From: Brevundimonas sp.
GTDB lineage: Bacteria; Pseudomonadota; Alphaproteobacteria; Caulobacterales; Caulobacteraceae
Length of the DNA: 9,300 nt
Assembly: GCF_031082345.1 (NCBI RefSeq)
Contig: NZ_JAVHLH010000097.1
Span: forward strand, 1-9,300
Direction of reading: 5' to 3'
The position numbers and the translations under genes are program-made. The notes under the pieces were generated by a model that worked only from the letters and a program-made list of their open reading frames with translations, was not told the origin of the DNA and did not search any database. Positions 1-6,700 of this stretch are shown here, in pieces (the first letter of the stretch is position 1; each line of letters begins with the position of its first letter).

Positions 1-95
1 GCACCATCGGCCGACAGCGCGCTGGCCTGCCATTGCGGCTTGTCGATCTCGACCCGCGCCCCGCTGCTGCCGGACCGGGCGCGGACGCCGGCCAT
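1..95 (-). CDS. Alternative reading of the window edge: N-terminus of a divergent gene (partial, uncertain)
   Basis: On the minus strand an ATG at 95-93 opens a frame that runs off the window. It has a short basic, glycine/serine-rich start followed by VEIDKPQWQASALSADG, which looks more like ordinary protein than the plus-strand reading. About two thirds of its codons begin with a purine, against about half for the plus frame, which mildly favours this strand. Against it, the start would lie only 21 bases from the nadC start with no clear ribosome binding site and no room for divergent promoters. I do not recognise the family. It is mutually exclusive with the plus-strand reading. Confidence 0.3.
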   Translation of the reverse strand, partial: MAGVRARSGSSGARVEIDKPQWQASALSADG

Positions 96-105
96 GGCCG
101 AATGA
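1..105 (+). CDS. C-terminal end of an upstream gene, possibly nadB (partial, uncertain)
   Basis: Frame 1 is open from the window edge to a TGA at 103-105, giving 34 residues that end in PAMAE. The stop lies 11 bases before the nadC start, and an ATG at 102-104 overlaps it, as in an operon. By context this would be the end of a co-directional gene. L-aspartate oxidase (nadB) often precedes nadC, but the visible residues (two cysteines in ACHCGL, then a proline- and arginine-rich tail) do not let me recognise it. The opposite strand of the same bases is also open (see the minus-strand entry), and only one of the two can be real. Third-base composition does not separate them, because both frames share wobble positions. 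Confidence 0.35.
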   Translation, partial: APSADSALACHCGLSISTRAPLLPDRARTPAMAE

Positions 106-116
106 ACGGAGCGACC

Positions 117-974
117 ATGACCCGCAGTCTGCCCGACCTGCTGATCGAACCGGTGGTGCGGATGGCCTTGGCCGAGGATCTCGGTCGCGCCGGCGACCTG
201 ACCGGCCAGGCCTGCATCCCCGAGAGCGCGCGGATGCGGGCGGCGTTCGCAGCCCGGCAGCCGGGGGTGTTGGCGGGGGTCGACTGCGTGCGGCTCGCCC
301 TTCTGGCCATGGATCCGGCGGCGACGATCGAGCTGAAGGCCCACGACGGCGACGCCTTCGAGGCCGGGGCCGTGCTGGTCGAGGCCGAGGCCGACGCCCG
401 CGCCTTCCTCGCCGCCGAACGGACGGCGCTGAACCTGCTGGGACGGCTGTGCGGGGTGGCGACCCTGACCCGCGCCTATGTCGAGGCCGTCGAAGGCGCG
501 GGCGCGCGCATCGCCGACACGCGCAAGACCACGCCCGGCCTGCGCGCGCTGGAGAAGCACGCCGTGGCCTGCGGCGGCGGGGTCAACCACCGCTTCGGCC
601 TGGATGACGCCATCCTGATCAAGGACAACCACGTGGCCGTCTGCGGCGGCGTGGGCGAGGCCATCCGTCGCGCCCGGGCCGTGGCGGGCCATCTGGTGAA
701 GGTCGAGATCGAGGTCGACGGACTGGATCAGCTGGACGAAGCCCTGGCCGGTCGGCCGGACGTGGTCATGCTCGACAATTTCAGCCTGGAGATGCTGCGC
801 GAGGCGGTGGCGCGGACGAACGGCTCGTCGTTCGGTCGACCGGTCCTCGAGGCCTCGGGCGGCGTCCGGCTGGAGACCGTCCGGGCGATCGCGGAGACCG
901 GCGTCGATGTCATTTCGGTCGGCGCCCTGACCCATTCGGCGCCGTCGCTGGATATTGGCCTGGACGCGCTCTGA
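117..974 (+). CDS. nadC: Nicotinate-nucleotide pyrophosphorylase (carboxylating), quinolinate phosphoribosyltransferase
   Basis: This cytoplasmic enzyme converts quinolinate and PRPP to nicotinate mononucleotide, CO2 and pyrophosphate in de novo NAD synthesis. The product is 285 residues, normal for NadC. The N-terminal domain contains VRMALAEDLGRAGDLT (14-29) and the helix ERTALNLLGRLCGVAT (101-116). The barrel domain carries the family's phosphate- and quinolinate-binding residues: Arg136-Lys137 in DTRKTTPGLR, His158-Arg159 in GGGVNHRFG, Lys169 in ILIKDNH, Glu199 in KVEIEV and Asp220 in VMLDNFS. LEASGGV (244-250) and ISVGALTHS (266-274) form the final phosphate-binding loops. The ATG at 117 was chosen because GGAG at 108-111 sits five bases upstream. 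An in-frame ATG at 102 has no such site, and the longer frame from 33 adds residues unlike the family. nadA and nadB are not visible, so operon membership is not shown. Confidence 0.96.
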   Translation: MTRSLPDLLIEPVVRMALAEDLGRAGDLTGQACIPESARMRAAFAARQPGVLAGVDCVRLALLAMDPAATIELKAHDGDAFEAGAVLVEAEADARAFLAAERTALNLLGRLCGVATLTRAYVEAVEGAGARIADTRKTTPGLRALEKHAVACGGGVNHRFGLDDAILIKDNHVAVCGGVGEAIRRARAVAGHLVKVEIEVDGLDQLDEALAGRPDVVMLDNFSLEMLREAVARTNGSSFGRPVLEASGGVRLETVRAIAETGVDVISVGALTHSAPSLDIGLDAL

Positions 975-978
975 AAGC

Positions 979-1002
979 GCGGCGGTAAGGAACAGCCGCC
1001 GC
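979..1002 (+). terminator. Hairpin after nadC, possible terminator
   Basis: GCGGCGG at 979-985 pairs perfectly with CCGCCGC at 996-1002 across a 10-base loop, starting five bases after the nadC stop. There is no clear T-run; only CGTTTCC follows. It may be a weak or Rho-assisted end for nadC. The loop contains the -35 element of the promoter at 989-1013. Confidence 0.3.
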
Positions 1003-1013
1003 CGGCTCCCGTT
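989..1013 (+). promoter_or_regulatory. EcfG (general stress sigma factor) type promoter
   Basis: GGAAC at 989-993 and CGTT at 1010-1013 are separated by exactly 16 bases, matching the GGAAC-N16/17-CGTT consensus known for alphaproteobacterial EcfG (SigT in Caulobacter). A transcript would start near 1020, giving a leader of about 23 bases that contains AAGGAG at 1031-1036, just before the ATG at 1043. The motif is read directly; recognition by EcfG is inferred from the consensus. Confidence 0.75.
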
Positions 1014-1042
1014 TCCTGAACACGCAGTTCAAGGAGCGAACC

Positions 1043-1240
1043 ATGACCCAGGCCCCCAAAATTCCGGCTGAAGAACAGAGCGTTCCGGGTGAACAGCCCG
1101 ATGTCTCGGGCGACATGCCGGATCGTCGCGACCGACGCACCAATGTGCACGACGGGCAGCCCGGAGACGCCGGGGTCAATACCGCCCAGCAGGGCCGGTT
1201 CGGCAACATCAAGCAGAATCTGACCCCCCGGGCCCGCTGA
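1043..1240 (+). CDS. Small hydrophilic protein of unknown function, probable general-stress gene
   Basis: A 65-residue, highly charged protein rich in Pro, Asp, Gly, Gln and Arg, with no hydrophobic segment, signal peptide or cysteine. It is probably cytoplasmic and disordered. Segments that look conserved are KIPAEEQ near the start, DGQPGDAGVNT (about 37-47) and the tail QGRFGNIKQNL. I associate the GNIKQN-type ending with small uncharacterised alphaproteobacterial proteins, from memory only. The start is well supported: AAGGAG at 1031-1036 with a six-base gap. A perfect GGAAC-N16-CGTT promoter lies just upstream, so I infer induction as part of the general stress response. The possible ORF at 1242 begins one base after the stop. 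The biochemical role is unknown. Confidence 0.82.
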   Translation: MTQAPKIPAEEQSVPGEQPDVSGDMPDRRDRRTNVHDGQPGDAGVNTAQQGRFGNIKQNLTPRAR

Positions 1241-1241
1241 G

Positions 1242-1604
1242 ATGCCGCGGGATGGGTGGACCGAACGTCGCGACGCAGAGGGCGGCGACCCGGACGCTTC
1301 GACGGCAGAGGCCCGTCCGGGGCTGGACTTCGGTCCCCTTCGGGGCGGCGCCCTGATCCAGTGGATGGTGACGCACAGCGACGAGGACGCGCGCGGGCGT
1401 TGGAAGGCCGCCGCGAAGCCTGGGGATCAGGCCGCGGGTGCGGCGGTGGCGGCCGGGGTGGGCGTCGAGGCGGCGTCGGCGGTCGGGGCCGCGACCTTAA
1501 CGGTCGGGACCGGGGCCGAAGCCGGGGCCGGAGCGGGCGCGGCCGGAGCCGTGGCGACCGGAGCCGGCGGTTCGCGTCCCTCCTGGGCGAGCAGCAGGGT
1601 GTAG
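1242..1604 (+). CDS. Possible small ORF coupled to the preceding gene (uncertain)
   Basis: The ATG at 1242 lies one base after the TGA of the preceding gene (1238-1240), so translation could continue by re-initiation; there is no separate ribosome binding site. The first 61 codons (to 1424) fill an otherwise gene-free stretch. They show high G/C at third positions and a plausible sequence, with LDFGPLRGGALIQWMVTHSD (28-47) followed by a charged segment. Residues from about 62 to 120 are Ala/Gly-rich and lie antisense to the Pro/Ala tail of the wall hydrolase, so that part may be only a mirror of the hydrolase code. If real, the two genes overlap tail to tail by 178 bases. I do not recognise a family. 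Confidence 0.4.
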   Translation: MPRDGWTERRDAEGGDPDASTAEARPGLDFGPLRGGALIQWMVTHSDEDARGRWKAAAKPGDQAAGAAVAAGVGVEAASAVGAATLTVGTGAEAGAGAGAAGAVATGAGGSRPSWASSRV

Positions 1605-2551
1605 GCCACGGCGCCGGCGTCACGCACCGCGCTGGTCGGATCGAGGCTGGCCTGGATCAGCTGCGGCGTGTCGGCGGCGGTCGACGGACGCGCGGCGTAG
1701 CTGAAGGCCGGACCGGAGCCCGAACGCCCGCCGAAGCGATAGAACAGATGGCTTCCAACCTGGCCGACCTGCACCAGCGAGTGGCGCCACCGCGGCGAAA
1801 CGCCGGTGGTGTGGAAGTGGGTGGCGTTGCCGACCCGGGCGTAGACGGCGCCGGACAGGGCGCTGGAGGCGATCTCGCGGGCGCGGTTCCAGGCGGCCTG
1901 GTTGACGCGGCCGCGCATGGTTCCGTTGCAGGTGAAGCTGAACTGGCAGCCGGTCCGCCGGGCCGCGCCCTGGAACACCACGCCGCAGACGCTGTTGGGG
2001 AAGGCCCGGTGGCGGACGCGGTTCAGGACCACCTGGGCCACGGCCTTCATGCCATCCCGGCCTTCGCCGCGGGCTTCGTAATAGGCGGCCTGGGTCAGGC
2101 ATTCCAGATCGCGGGAGGCGTCGAGCGCGCCGCCGAGGCGGAACGGCTGGGCCGCGATCGGCCCGGTCAGGCTCACCTGACGCAGGCTGTCGCCGGGCGA
2201 CCGGGTCCGCAGTTGTTCGAGCCGGGCCGTGAGCAGGGCCGCCTGCCGGTCGCGCTGGGCCGAACCGGCGACCGTATAGGGATCGTGGCGCCGGGCGATG
2301 GCCAGGGCGCTTTCGTCAAGGCCGCCCGCGGCGGCGGCGAGCGCCTCTTCGGTGAAGCCGGCGGCCGTCGCGCTCTCGATGCGCTCCGCCTGCGCCCGCA
2401 CCGTCGTCGCCTTCGCCACGGCGCCGCCCAGATAGGCGCAGCCGATCGCCAGTCCCACCACCGCGCCGAATGTCGCCGCCGCCACGCCAGGCCGGATATT
2501 GGCCTTGCGGTCGGCAGGAGAGATCGCACGCGAATGCGAGGGGTTGGGCAA
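1427..2551 (-). CDS. SleB/CwlJ-family cell wall hydrolase, membrane anchored (first paralogue)
   Basis: A peptidoglycan hydrolase of the SleB (Hydrolase_2) family, expected to act in the periplasm. From a TTG start at 2551 it has 374 residues: a short cytoplasmic N-terminus, one membrane segment (about 22-46), a linker with LAIARRHDP (83-91), the catalytic domain (about 148-275) and a low-complexity Pro/Ala tail from about 328. The catalytic domain shows CLTQAAYYEAR with the likely catalytic Glu159, [27 protein letters not shown] and NATHFH. Four cysteines (151, 189, 202, 208) are shared with the paralogue at 7634-8815 and could form disulfides. The frame stays open to a TTG at 2722, but codons 2722-2552 have clearly poorer G/C at third positions and many unusual codons. 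The TTG at 2551 has AGGA eight bases upstream. Family assignment is firm; the start is moderately sure. Confidence 0.88.
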   Translation of the reverse strand: MPNPSHSRAISPADRKANIRPGVAAATFGAVVGLAIGCAYLGGAVAKATTVRAQAERIESATAAGFTEEALAAAAGGLDESALAIARRHDPYTVAGSAQRDRQAALLTARLEQLRTRSPGDSLRQVSLTGPIAAQPFRLGGALDASRDLECLTQAAYYEARGEGRDGMKAVAQVVLNRVRHRAFPNSVCGVVFQGAARRTGCQFSFTCNGTMRGRVNQAAWNRAREIASSALSGAVYARVGNATHFHTTGVSPRWRHSLVQVGQVGSHLFYRFGGRSGSGPAFSYAARPSTAADTPQLIQASLDPTSAVRDAGAVAYTLLLAQEGREPPAPVATAPAAPAPAPASAPVPTVKVAAPTADAASTPTPAATAAPAA

Positions 2552-2945
2552 AGGCTCGATCCTGTTCAGCAGGGCGCAGCGCCGCCCCCGGGTTAGTCTC
2601 GCGGCGGGGGCGACCCATTGGTCGCGGCCCGGCTGCGGTAGATCGACGGTCGGCGAACAGGCCGGCTGTCGGGGACGCGCCTTAAGCCAGCCATTTATGG
2701 CGGCAATGTGGTTGATTCGCAAGATTCATGCAGCCGCGAACATAGGCGCGAGCGTCTTGGGTACCCTGTCAGGTGACCGATTGACGCACCATGTATACGA
2801 CACAAGTGGAAGGTCAGACTACTGTAATTAACGACGTCACATTAACCGGCGGGAGGCGTTGACGGACTGTCGTTGGCCGTCAGAGCTCGAATATGTTGTC
2901 TTCGGAGGCTGGAAATCATCACCTTCTTCTTCCAAGCGCTGCGCT
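2552..2945. other. Intergenic region between the divergent hydrolase and lipoprotein genes
   Basis: No convincing gene lies here. The part from about 2700 to 2840 is visibly less GC-rich than its surroundings, as expected of regulatory DNA. It holds two GATTC sites (2714-2718 and 2723-2727), which fit the GANTC target of the CcrM methylase of Caulobacterales and other alphaproteobacteria. An 8-base-pair inverted repeat (CGCCCCCG at 2583-2590 with CGGGGGCG at 2605-2612) would lie in the leader of the minus-strand hydrolase. TTGACG occurs at 2781-2786 and 2859-2864, but neither has a good -10 at proper spacing, so I cannot place the hydrolase promoter. Confidence 0.5.
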
Positions 2946-2970
2946 GGAACACCTTGACCGTAGTCGCGTT
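2946..2970 (+). promoter_or_regulatory. EcfG (general stress sigma factor) type promoter
   Basis: GGAAC at 2946-2950 and CGTT at 2967-2970 with a 16-base spacer match the alphaproteobacterial EcfG consensus exactly. Transcription would begin near 2977, giving a leader of about 20 bases that includes AGGAG at 2987-2991, directly before the lipoprotein ATG at 2998. The tight promoter, ribosome-site and start spacing makes this a convincing assignment; the sigma factor itself is inferred. Confidence 0.75.
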
Positions 2971-2997
2971 CTCGCTGCAGCAGCACAGGAGCCCCTC

Positions 2998-3183
2998 ATG
3001 AAACGTATCGCACTGGTACTCGCCTCGGCCGTCGCCGCCTCCAGCCTCGCCGCCTGCGGCCAGACCATTGAGCAGAAGGCCGCGACCGGCGCCGTCGCCG
3101 GCGCCATCGTGGCCGGACCGGTCGGCGCAGCCGTGGGCGGAGCCGCCGGCGCGGCCGTGGGTCAGGCCGAGAAGCCGAACTGA
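2998..3183 (+). CDS. Small glycine-zipper lipoprotein
   Basis: A 61-residue exported lipoprotein. It has a lysine/arginine start (MKR), a hydrophobic signal core and the lipobox LAAC, with Cys20 as the residue to be lipidated after cleavage by signal peptidase II. The mature part is about 42 residues. After a short polar segment (GQTIEQK) comes a Gly/Ala-rich stretch (about 30-56) with repeated small-residue spacing (GAVAGA, GPVGAAVGG, GAAVG), a glycine-zipper type that packs or oligomerises in membranes. Size and layout resemble entericidin-like and glycine-zipper lipoproteins, but I cannot name the family firmly. Asp is absent at +2 (Gly instead), so outer-membrane sorting is likely. The start is fixed by AGGAG at 2987-2991 with a six-base gap. 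The frame also opens at 2893, upstream of the promoter, so the longer form is unlikely. An EcfG-type promoter directly precedes it. Confidence 0.88.
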   Translation: MKRIALVLASAVAASSLAACGQTIEQKAATGAVAGAIVAGPVGAAVGGAAGAAVGQAEKPN

Positions 3184-3201
3184 CACAGTCGTGGGCCTGA
3201 A

Positions 3202-3231
3202 TGCGGAGCGGAGGCCGTCTTCCGCCTCGCA
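3202..3231 (+). terminator. Hairpin after the lipoprotein gene, probable terminator
   Basis: The arms 3202-3213 and 3220-3231 can pair over most of 12 positions, with one A-C mismatch and two G-T wobbles, around a six-base loop. The inner GCGGA/TCCGC is perfect. It begins 18 bases after the lipoprotein stop. Only a weak T-containing stretch (CCTTGATTTCC) follows, so termination efficiency is uncertain. Confidence 0.4.
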
Positions 3232-3246
3232 ACCTTGATTTCCGCC

Positions 3247-3265
3247 CCCATATGGGCTTAGCCCA
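3247..3265 (+). promoter_or_regulatory. Overlapping mutually exclusive hairpins in the leader of the 3344 gene
   Basis: CCCATATGGG (3247-3256) is a perfect 10-base palindrome. Its right half is shared with a second inverted repeat, TGGGC (3253-3257) and GCCCA (3261-3265) around TTA. In RNA only one of the two could form at a time. The element lies about 80-100 bases before the ATG at 3344. It could be an operator, or a small conformational switch if the transcript starts upstream. No known riboswitch is recognised. Confidence 0.3.
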
Positions 3266-3343
3266 CCCGGCGTTGGCTGAGCGCCGCTCGCCGGCGCCGT
3301 TCGCGCGCCTGACATTCAATCAAGGACATCGACGACCGCTCGC

Positions 3344-3706
3344 ATGAGAGATCTGAAACAAACCGGCTTTACCGACCGCCTCAGCGCCCAGCAGGAAGCC
3401 AAGAAGGCCCTGCTCGCCCGCTTCAAGCCCAAGCCCGCCGCACCCGACCCCGAGTTCGAGAAGCTGCAGGAGAAGCGCGCCGCCGAGAAGGAGGCCCTGC
3501 GCCAGCAGCGCGAACTGGAGAAGGCCGAGGTCCGCCGCCAGAAGGCCGAGGTCGAAGCCGCCCGTCTCGCGGCCGACCACGAGGCCCAGGAGGCCGTCGA
3601 GGCCGAAAAGCGCGCCGCCCGCAAGGAGCGCAAGCAACTCTCCAAGGAAGAGCAGAAGGCCGCCCGCGACGCCCGCTACGCCGCCCGCAAGGCGCGCCAG
3701 CGCTAG
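3344..3706 (+). CDS. Charged coiled-coil protein, DUF6481-like
   Basis: A 120-residue protein made almost wholly of Lys, Arg, Glu, Ala and Gln. The N-terminus MRDLKQTGFTDRLSAQQEAK, the segment KKALLARFKPKP and the C-terminal [16 protein letters not shown] fit what I know of the DUF6481 family of alphaproteobacteria. Residues from about 38 to the end form one long helix with heptad-like runs, so a coiled coil is expected. No signal peptide or membrane segment is present, so it is probably cytoplasmic. The highly basic C-terminus could bind nucleic acid, which is inference only. The start ATG has no close Shine-Dalgarno; the nearest, AAGGA at 3322-3326, is 17 bases away, so translation may depend on leader structure. 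Its TAG stop shares the CTAG at 3703-3706 with the stop of the convergent kinase gene. Confidence 0.85.
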   Translation: MRDLKQTGFTDRLSAQQEAKKALLARFKPKPAAPDPEFEKLQEKRAAEKEALRQQRELEKAEVRRQKAEVEAARLAADHEAQEAVEAEKRAARKERKQLSKEEQKAARDARYAARKARQR

Positions 3707-6700
3707 ACGGCGCCGGTCGGAAGGTCGCCCAATACGGCGGCCAGCTGTTCTCCTGAATAGGGCTTTCTGACAAACGGCCACGGTGCGTCCGCCAGGGCTG
3801 CGTCGACGTCATCGCCGGCGTAGCCGGAGGTCAGGACGATCCTCAGGTCCGGCCAGGTCCGCGCGGCTTCGCGGGCCAGTTCGATGCCGGTCATTCCGCC
3901 GGGCATGACGACGTCGGTCAGCATGACGTCGAAACGCTCCTTGTGGAGCAGTTCGAGCGCCTGCGGGGCGTTTTCGGCCGATCGGACCTCCAGGCCCAGC
4001 CCCTCCAGAAGCTCCTGCGCCACCGCGGCCACGCCCGGATCGTCCTCCACCAGCAACAGGCGGCGGCCGGCGGCCACGGCCCGAAGCTCGACCGGCGTCG
4101 GGGCCGATTCAGCCCTCTCGGTCTCCGTCAGCGGCGGCAGGTACAGACGAACCTCGGTTCCGCGACCGACCTTCGACGTCACCCGCACGCCGCCGCCGCT
4201 TTGCCGGGCGAAGCCATAGACCTGGCTCAGGCCCAGACCGGTGCCCTTGCCGACGGCCTTGGTGGTGAAGAAGGGCTCAAACACCCGTTCGATGACCTCG
4301 GCAGGCATACCGCTGCCGTTGTCCGAGACGGTGACGCAGACATAGTCGCCGGGCGGGAGCTCGGCGATCTCGCCCTCGGCGACCGGGCAGCCGAGGGTCT
4401 GGACGGTGACCTTGCCACGATCTCCCAGGGCGTCGCGGGCGTTGACCACCAGGTTCAGCAGGGCGGCTTCGAACTGGGCCGGGTCGACGCTGACCCGGGC
4501 GCCGCCGCGCCGCAGCTTCAACTTGAAGTCGATCGCCTCGCCGAGGGCCCGGCGGAGCAGGGGCTCGCTCTCGCGGATCAGGCCGTTCAGGTCCGTGGGC
4601 TCGGGCCGCAGCGCCTGGCGTCGCGAGAAGGCCAGCAGCTGGTGGGTCAGACGTTCGCCGCGCCGCGCCGCCGAAAGGGCCGCCTCGCCCAGCTTCTTCT
4701 GCCGCGCGGCGTCGGCCGGCGATCTCAGCATCATGTCGAGCGCGCCGATCACGACCGTCAGCAGATTGTTGAAGTCGTGTGCCACCCCGCCGGTCAGACG
4801 TCCGACGGCCTCCATTCTCTGGGCGTGCATCAGATCGGCTTCGGCCTTGGCCTTTTCCGCCAGGGCCTCTCCGACGCGTTCTTCCAGCAACTCATTGATG
4901 CGCTTCAGGTCATCCTCGGCCCGTTTGGCCTCCGTGACATCGATATTGGCGCCGACATAGCCCTGGAACTGACCCGCCCCGTCGAAGCGGGGCACCCCCT
5001 CGCAGCGCAGCCAGCGCAGGCCCATTTGCGGATGGTTCACCCGAACGACGCCTTCGAAGCGGTCGCGATTGGCGAAGGCGTGCTGGTAGGCGGCCTCGAA
5101 ATCGGCGCGGTCGTCGGGATGGGCCAGCCGGCTCCAGCCGGCGCCGAGGTCCTCGTCGGACTCGACTCCGAAGAAGGTTCTGAAGCGGCGGTTGCCGAAG
5201 GTGATCGCCGCGTTCTCGTCGGTCATCCAGATCAACGCCGGCGCGCTGTCGGCGACGGTCCGGAAGCGGGTCTCCGATTCCAGCAGCCGGGCCTGCGCCT
5301 CGCGGATGTCGGTGACGTCGAACGCCACGCCCACAAAGCCGATGACCTCGCCGCTGGCGCCGAACCTCGGGCGGGAGAAGGATTTCAGCCAGCGATACTC
5401 GCCGTCATGGCGCAGATACCGCGCCTCCATCGAAAAGGGCTGGCCCGTGCCCTCGCCGGCGAGGGATTCCTCCAGCACCCGGTCCTGGTCGTCCGGATGG
5501 ATGATGGCGCGCCAGTCCAGCAGGCGGGCTTCCTCATAGGAGCCGCCGCTATAGGCGACATAGGCCTGGTTGACGAAGGCGCGGGTCCGGTCCTGCTGGG
5601 TCACCCAGATCAGTACGGGGGCCGTGTCCGCGATGGCGCGGAACCGCTCCTCGCTTTCCCGGACCTCGGCTTCGGCCCGGGTGCGTTCGATCTCGGTCCA
5701 GGTTCGCCCGGCGACTTCCTGAAGAAGCTCGACCTCCTCATCGGTCCAGTCCCGGACCCGGGAATCGTGGGCGTACAGGAAGGCGCGCAGACGCCCGCCC
5801 CGGATCAGGGGCGCGCGCATCAGGGATCGGGTCTGCAGTCGCTTGAAGATATCCCCGACGTCCCGGGTGCGGGGGTCCTTGCGGACATCGGAAATGCGCA
5901 CAGCCTGACCAGCCGCGAGATCGGCGATCAGGTCGGCGCCTAGGTCTTCCAGCGAGAACTGCCCGCGGGCGCTCGCCACGTCCGCCGTCCAGTCGCGGCT
6001 CATCGTGACCTGCCGCCGCTCCTGGTCGACCTCTCCGAAGCCGACCCGCTGGGCTTTCAACTCCGAGCCGAGCGCGCGCTCGACCTCGGCCATGATGTCG
6101 TCGGAAGAGGACAGATCGCGCAGCGAGTCGGCCAGGGCCAGAAGGAACGACTGGCGACGCTCCTGACGCGCCATCGCCTCGATGGCCTCGCGCGTGTCGG
6201 TGACGTCGAACGACATGCCGACGTAGCCCATGAAGACGCCGTTGGCGTCGAAACGGGGGTTCACCGCGATCCGCATCCACCGCCAGGCCCCGTCCGTCCG
6301 ACGGAACCGCGCCTCGAAGCCATAGGGCCGGTGTTGGGGGCGGGCTTTCGCCTGGGCGGCGTTGACGCTCTCCAGGTCGTCCGGGTGGATCGCCTCGCGC
6401 CAGACGTGGCCCATGATTCCTTCCGGCGGTCGGCCGTAGAAGTCGACAAGGGCGGCGTTGACGAACTCGACCTCGCCCCCGGCATTGGTCAGCCAGACCG
6501 GGGAGGGGGCGGTGTCGGCCATCAGCCGGAAGCGCGCCTCGCTTTCCCGCAGCGCGGCCTCGGCCGCCCGGGCGCCGGTGACGTCGACGTTGACCCCGAT
6601 CATCCCCAGGAAGCGCCCGTCGGCGTCGATCCGCGGACGCGCCTCGGTGCTGAGGATCCGCCATTCGCCGTCGGCGCGACGGTAGCGCGCCTCGACCTCG

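Noticed and set aside
1972..1996. GGAAC-N16-TGTT on the plus strand
   Set aside because: The -10 differs from CGTT, the site is inside and antisense to the hydrolase, and no gene starts downstream of it.
1256..2596. A 446-codon Gly/Arg-rich frame on the plus strand
   Set aside because: It is a mirror of the first SleB-family hydrolase, which has an unmistakable catalytic domain on the minus strand.
2828..2845. Two TTAA half-sites resembling a CtrA box
   Set aside because: The spacing is 10 bases; the CtrA consensus is TTAA-N7-TTAA, and neither half is placed near a convincing promoter.
2873..3001. A short upstream ORF with a hydrophobic stretch whose TGA overlaps the lipoprotein ATG (ATGA)
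   Set aside because: It has good third-base G/C and a tidy overlap, but only a TTG or CTG start. It also spans the EcfG-type promoter, so a transcript starting near 2977 would not contain its start.
2842..3315. A 157-codon frame on the minus strand over the lipoprotein
   Set aside because: The plus strand has a lipoprotein with promoter, ribosome site and lipobox. The minus product is a low-quality shadow.
3943..5943. A 666-codon open frame on the plus strand
   Set aside because: It is antisense to the hybrid kinase, whose domains and catalytic motifs are clear. The plus-strand product has no recognisable motif, and long antisense frames are normal in GC-rich DNA.
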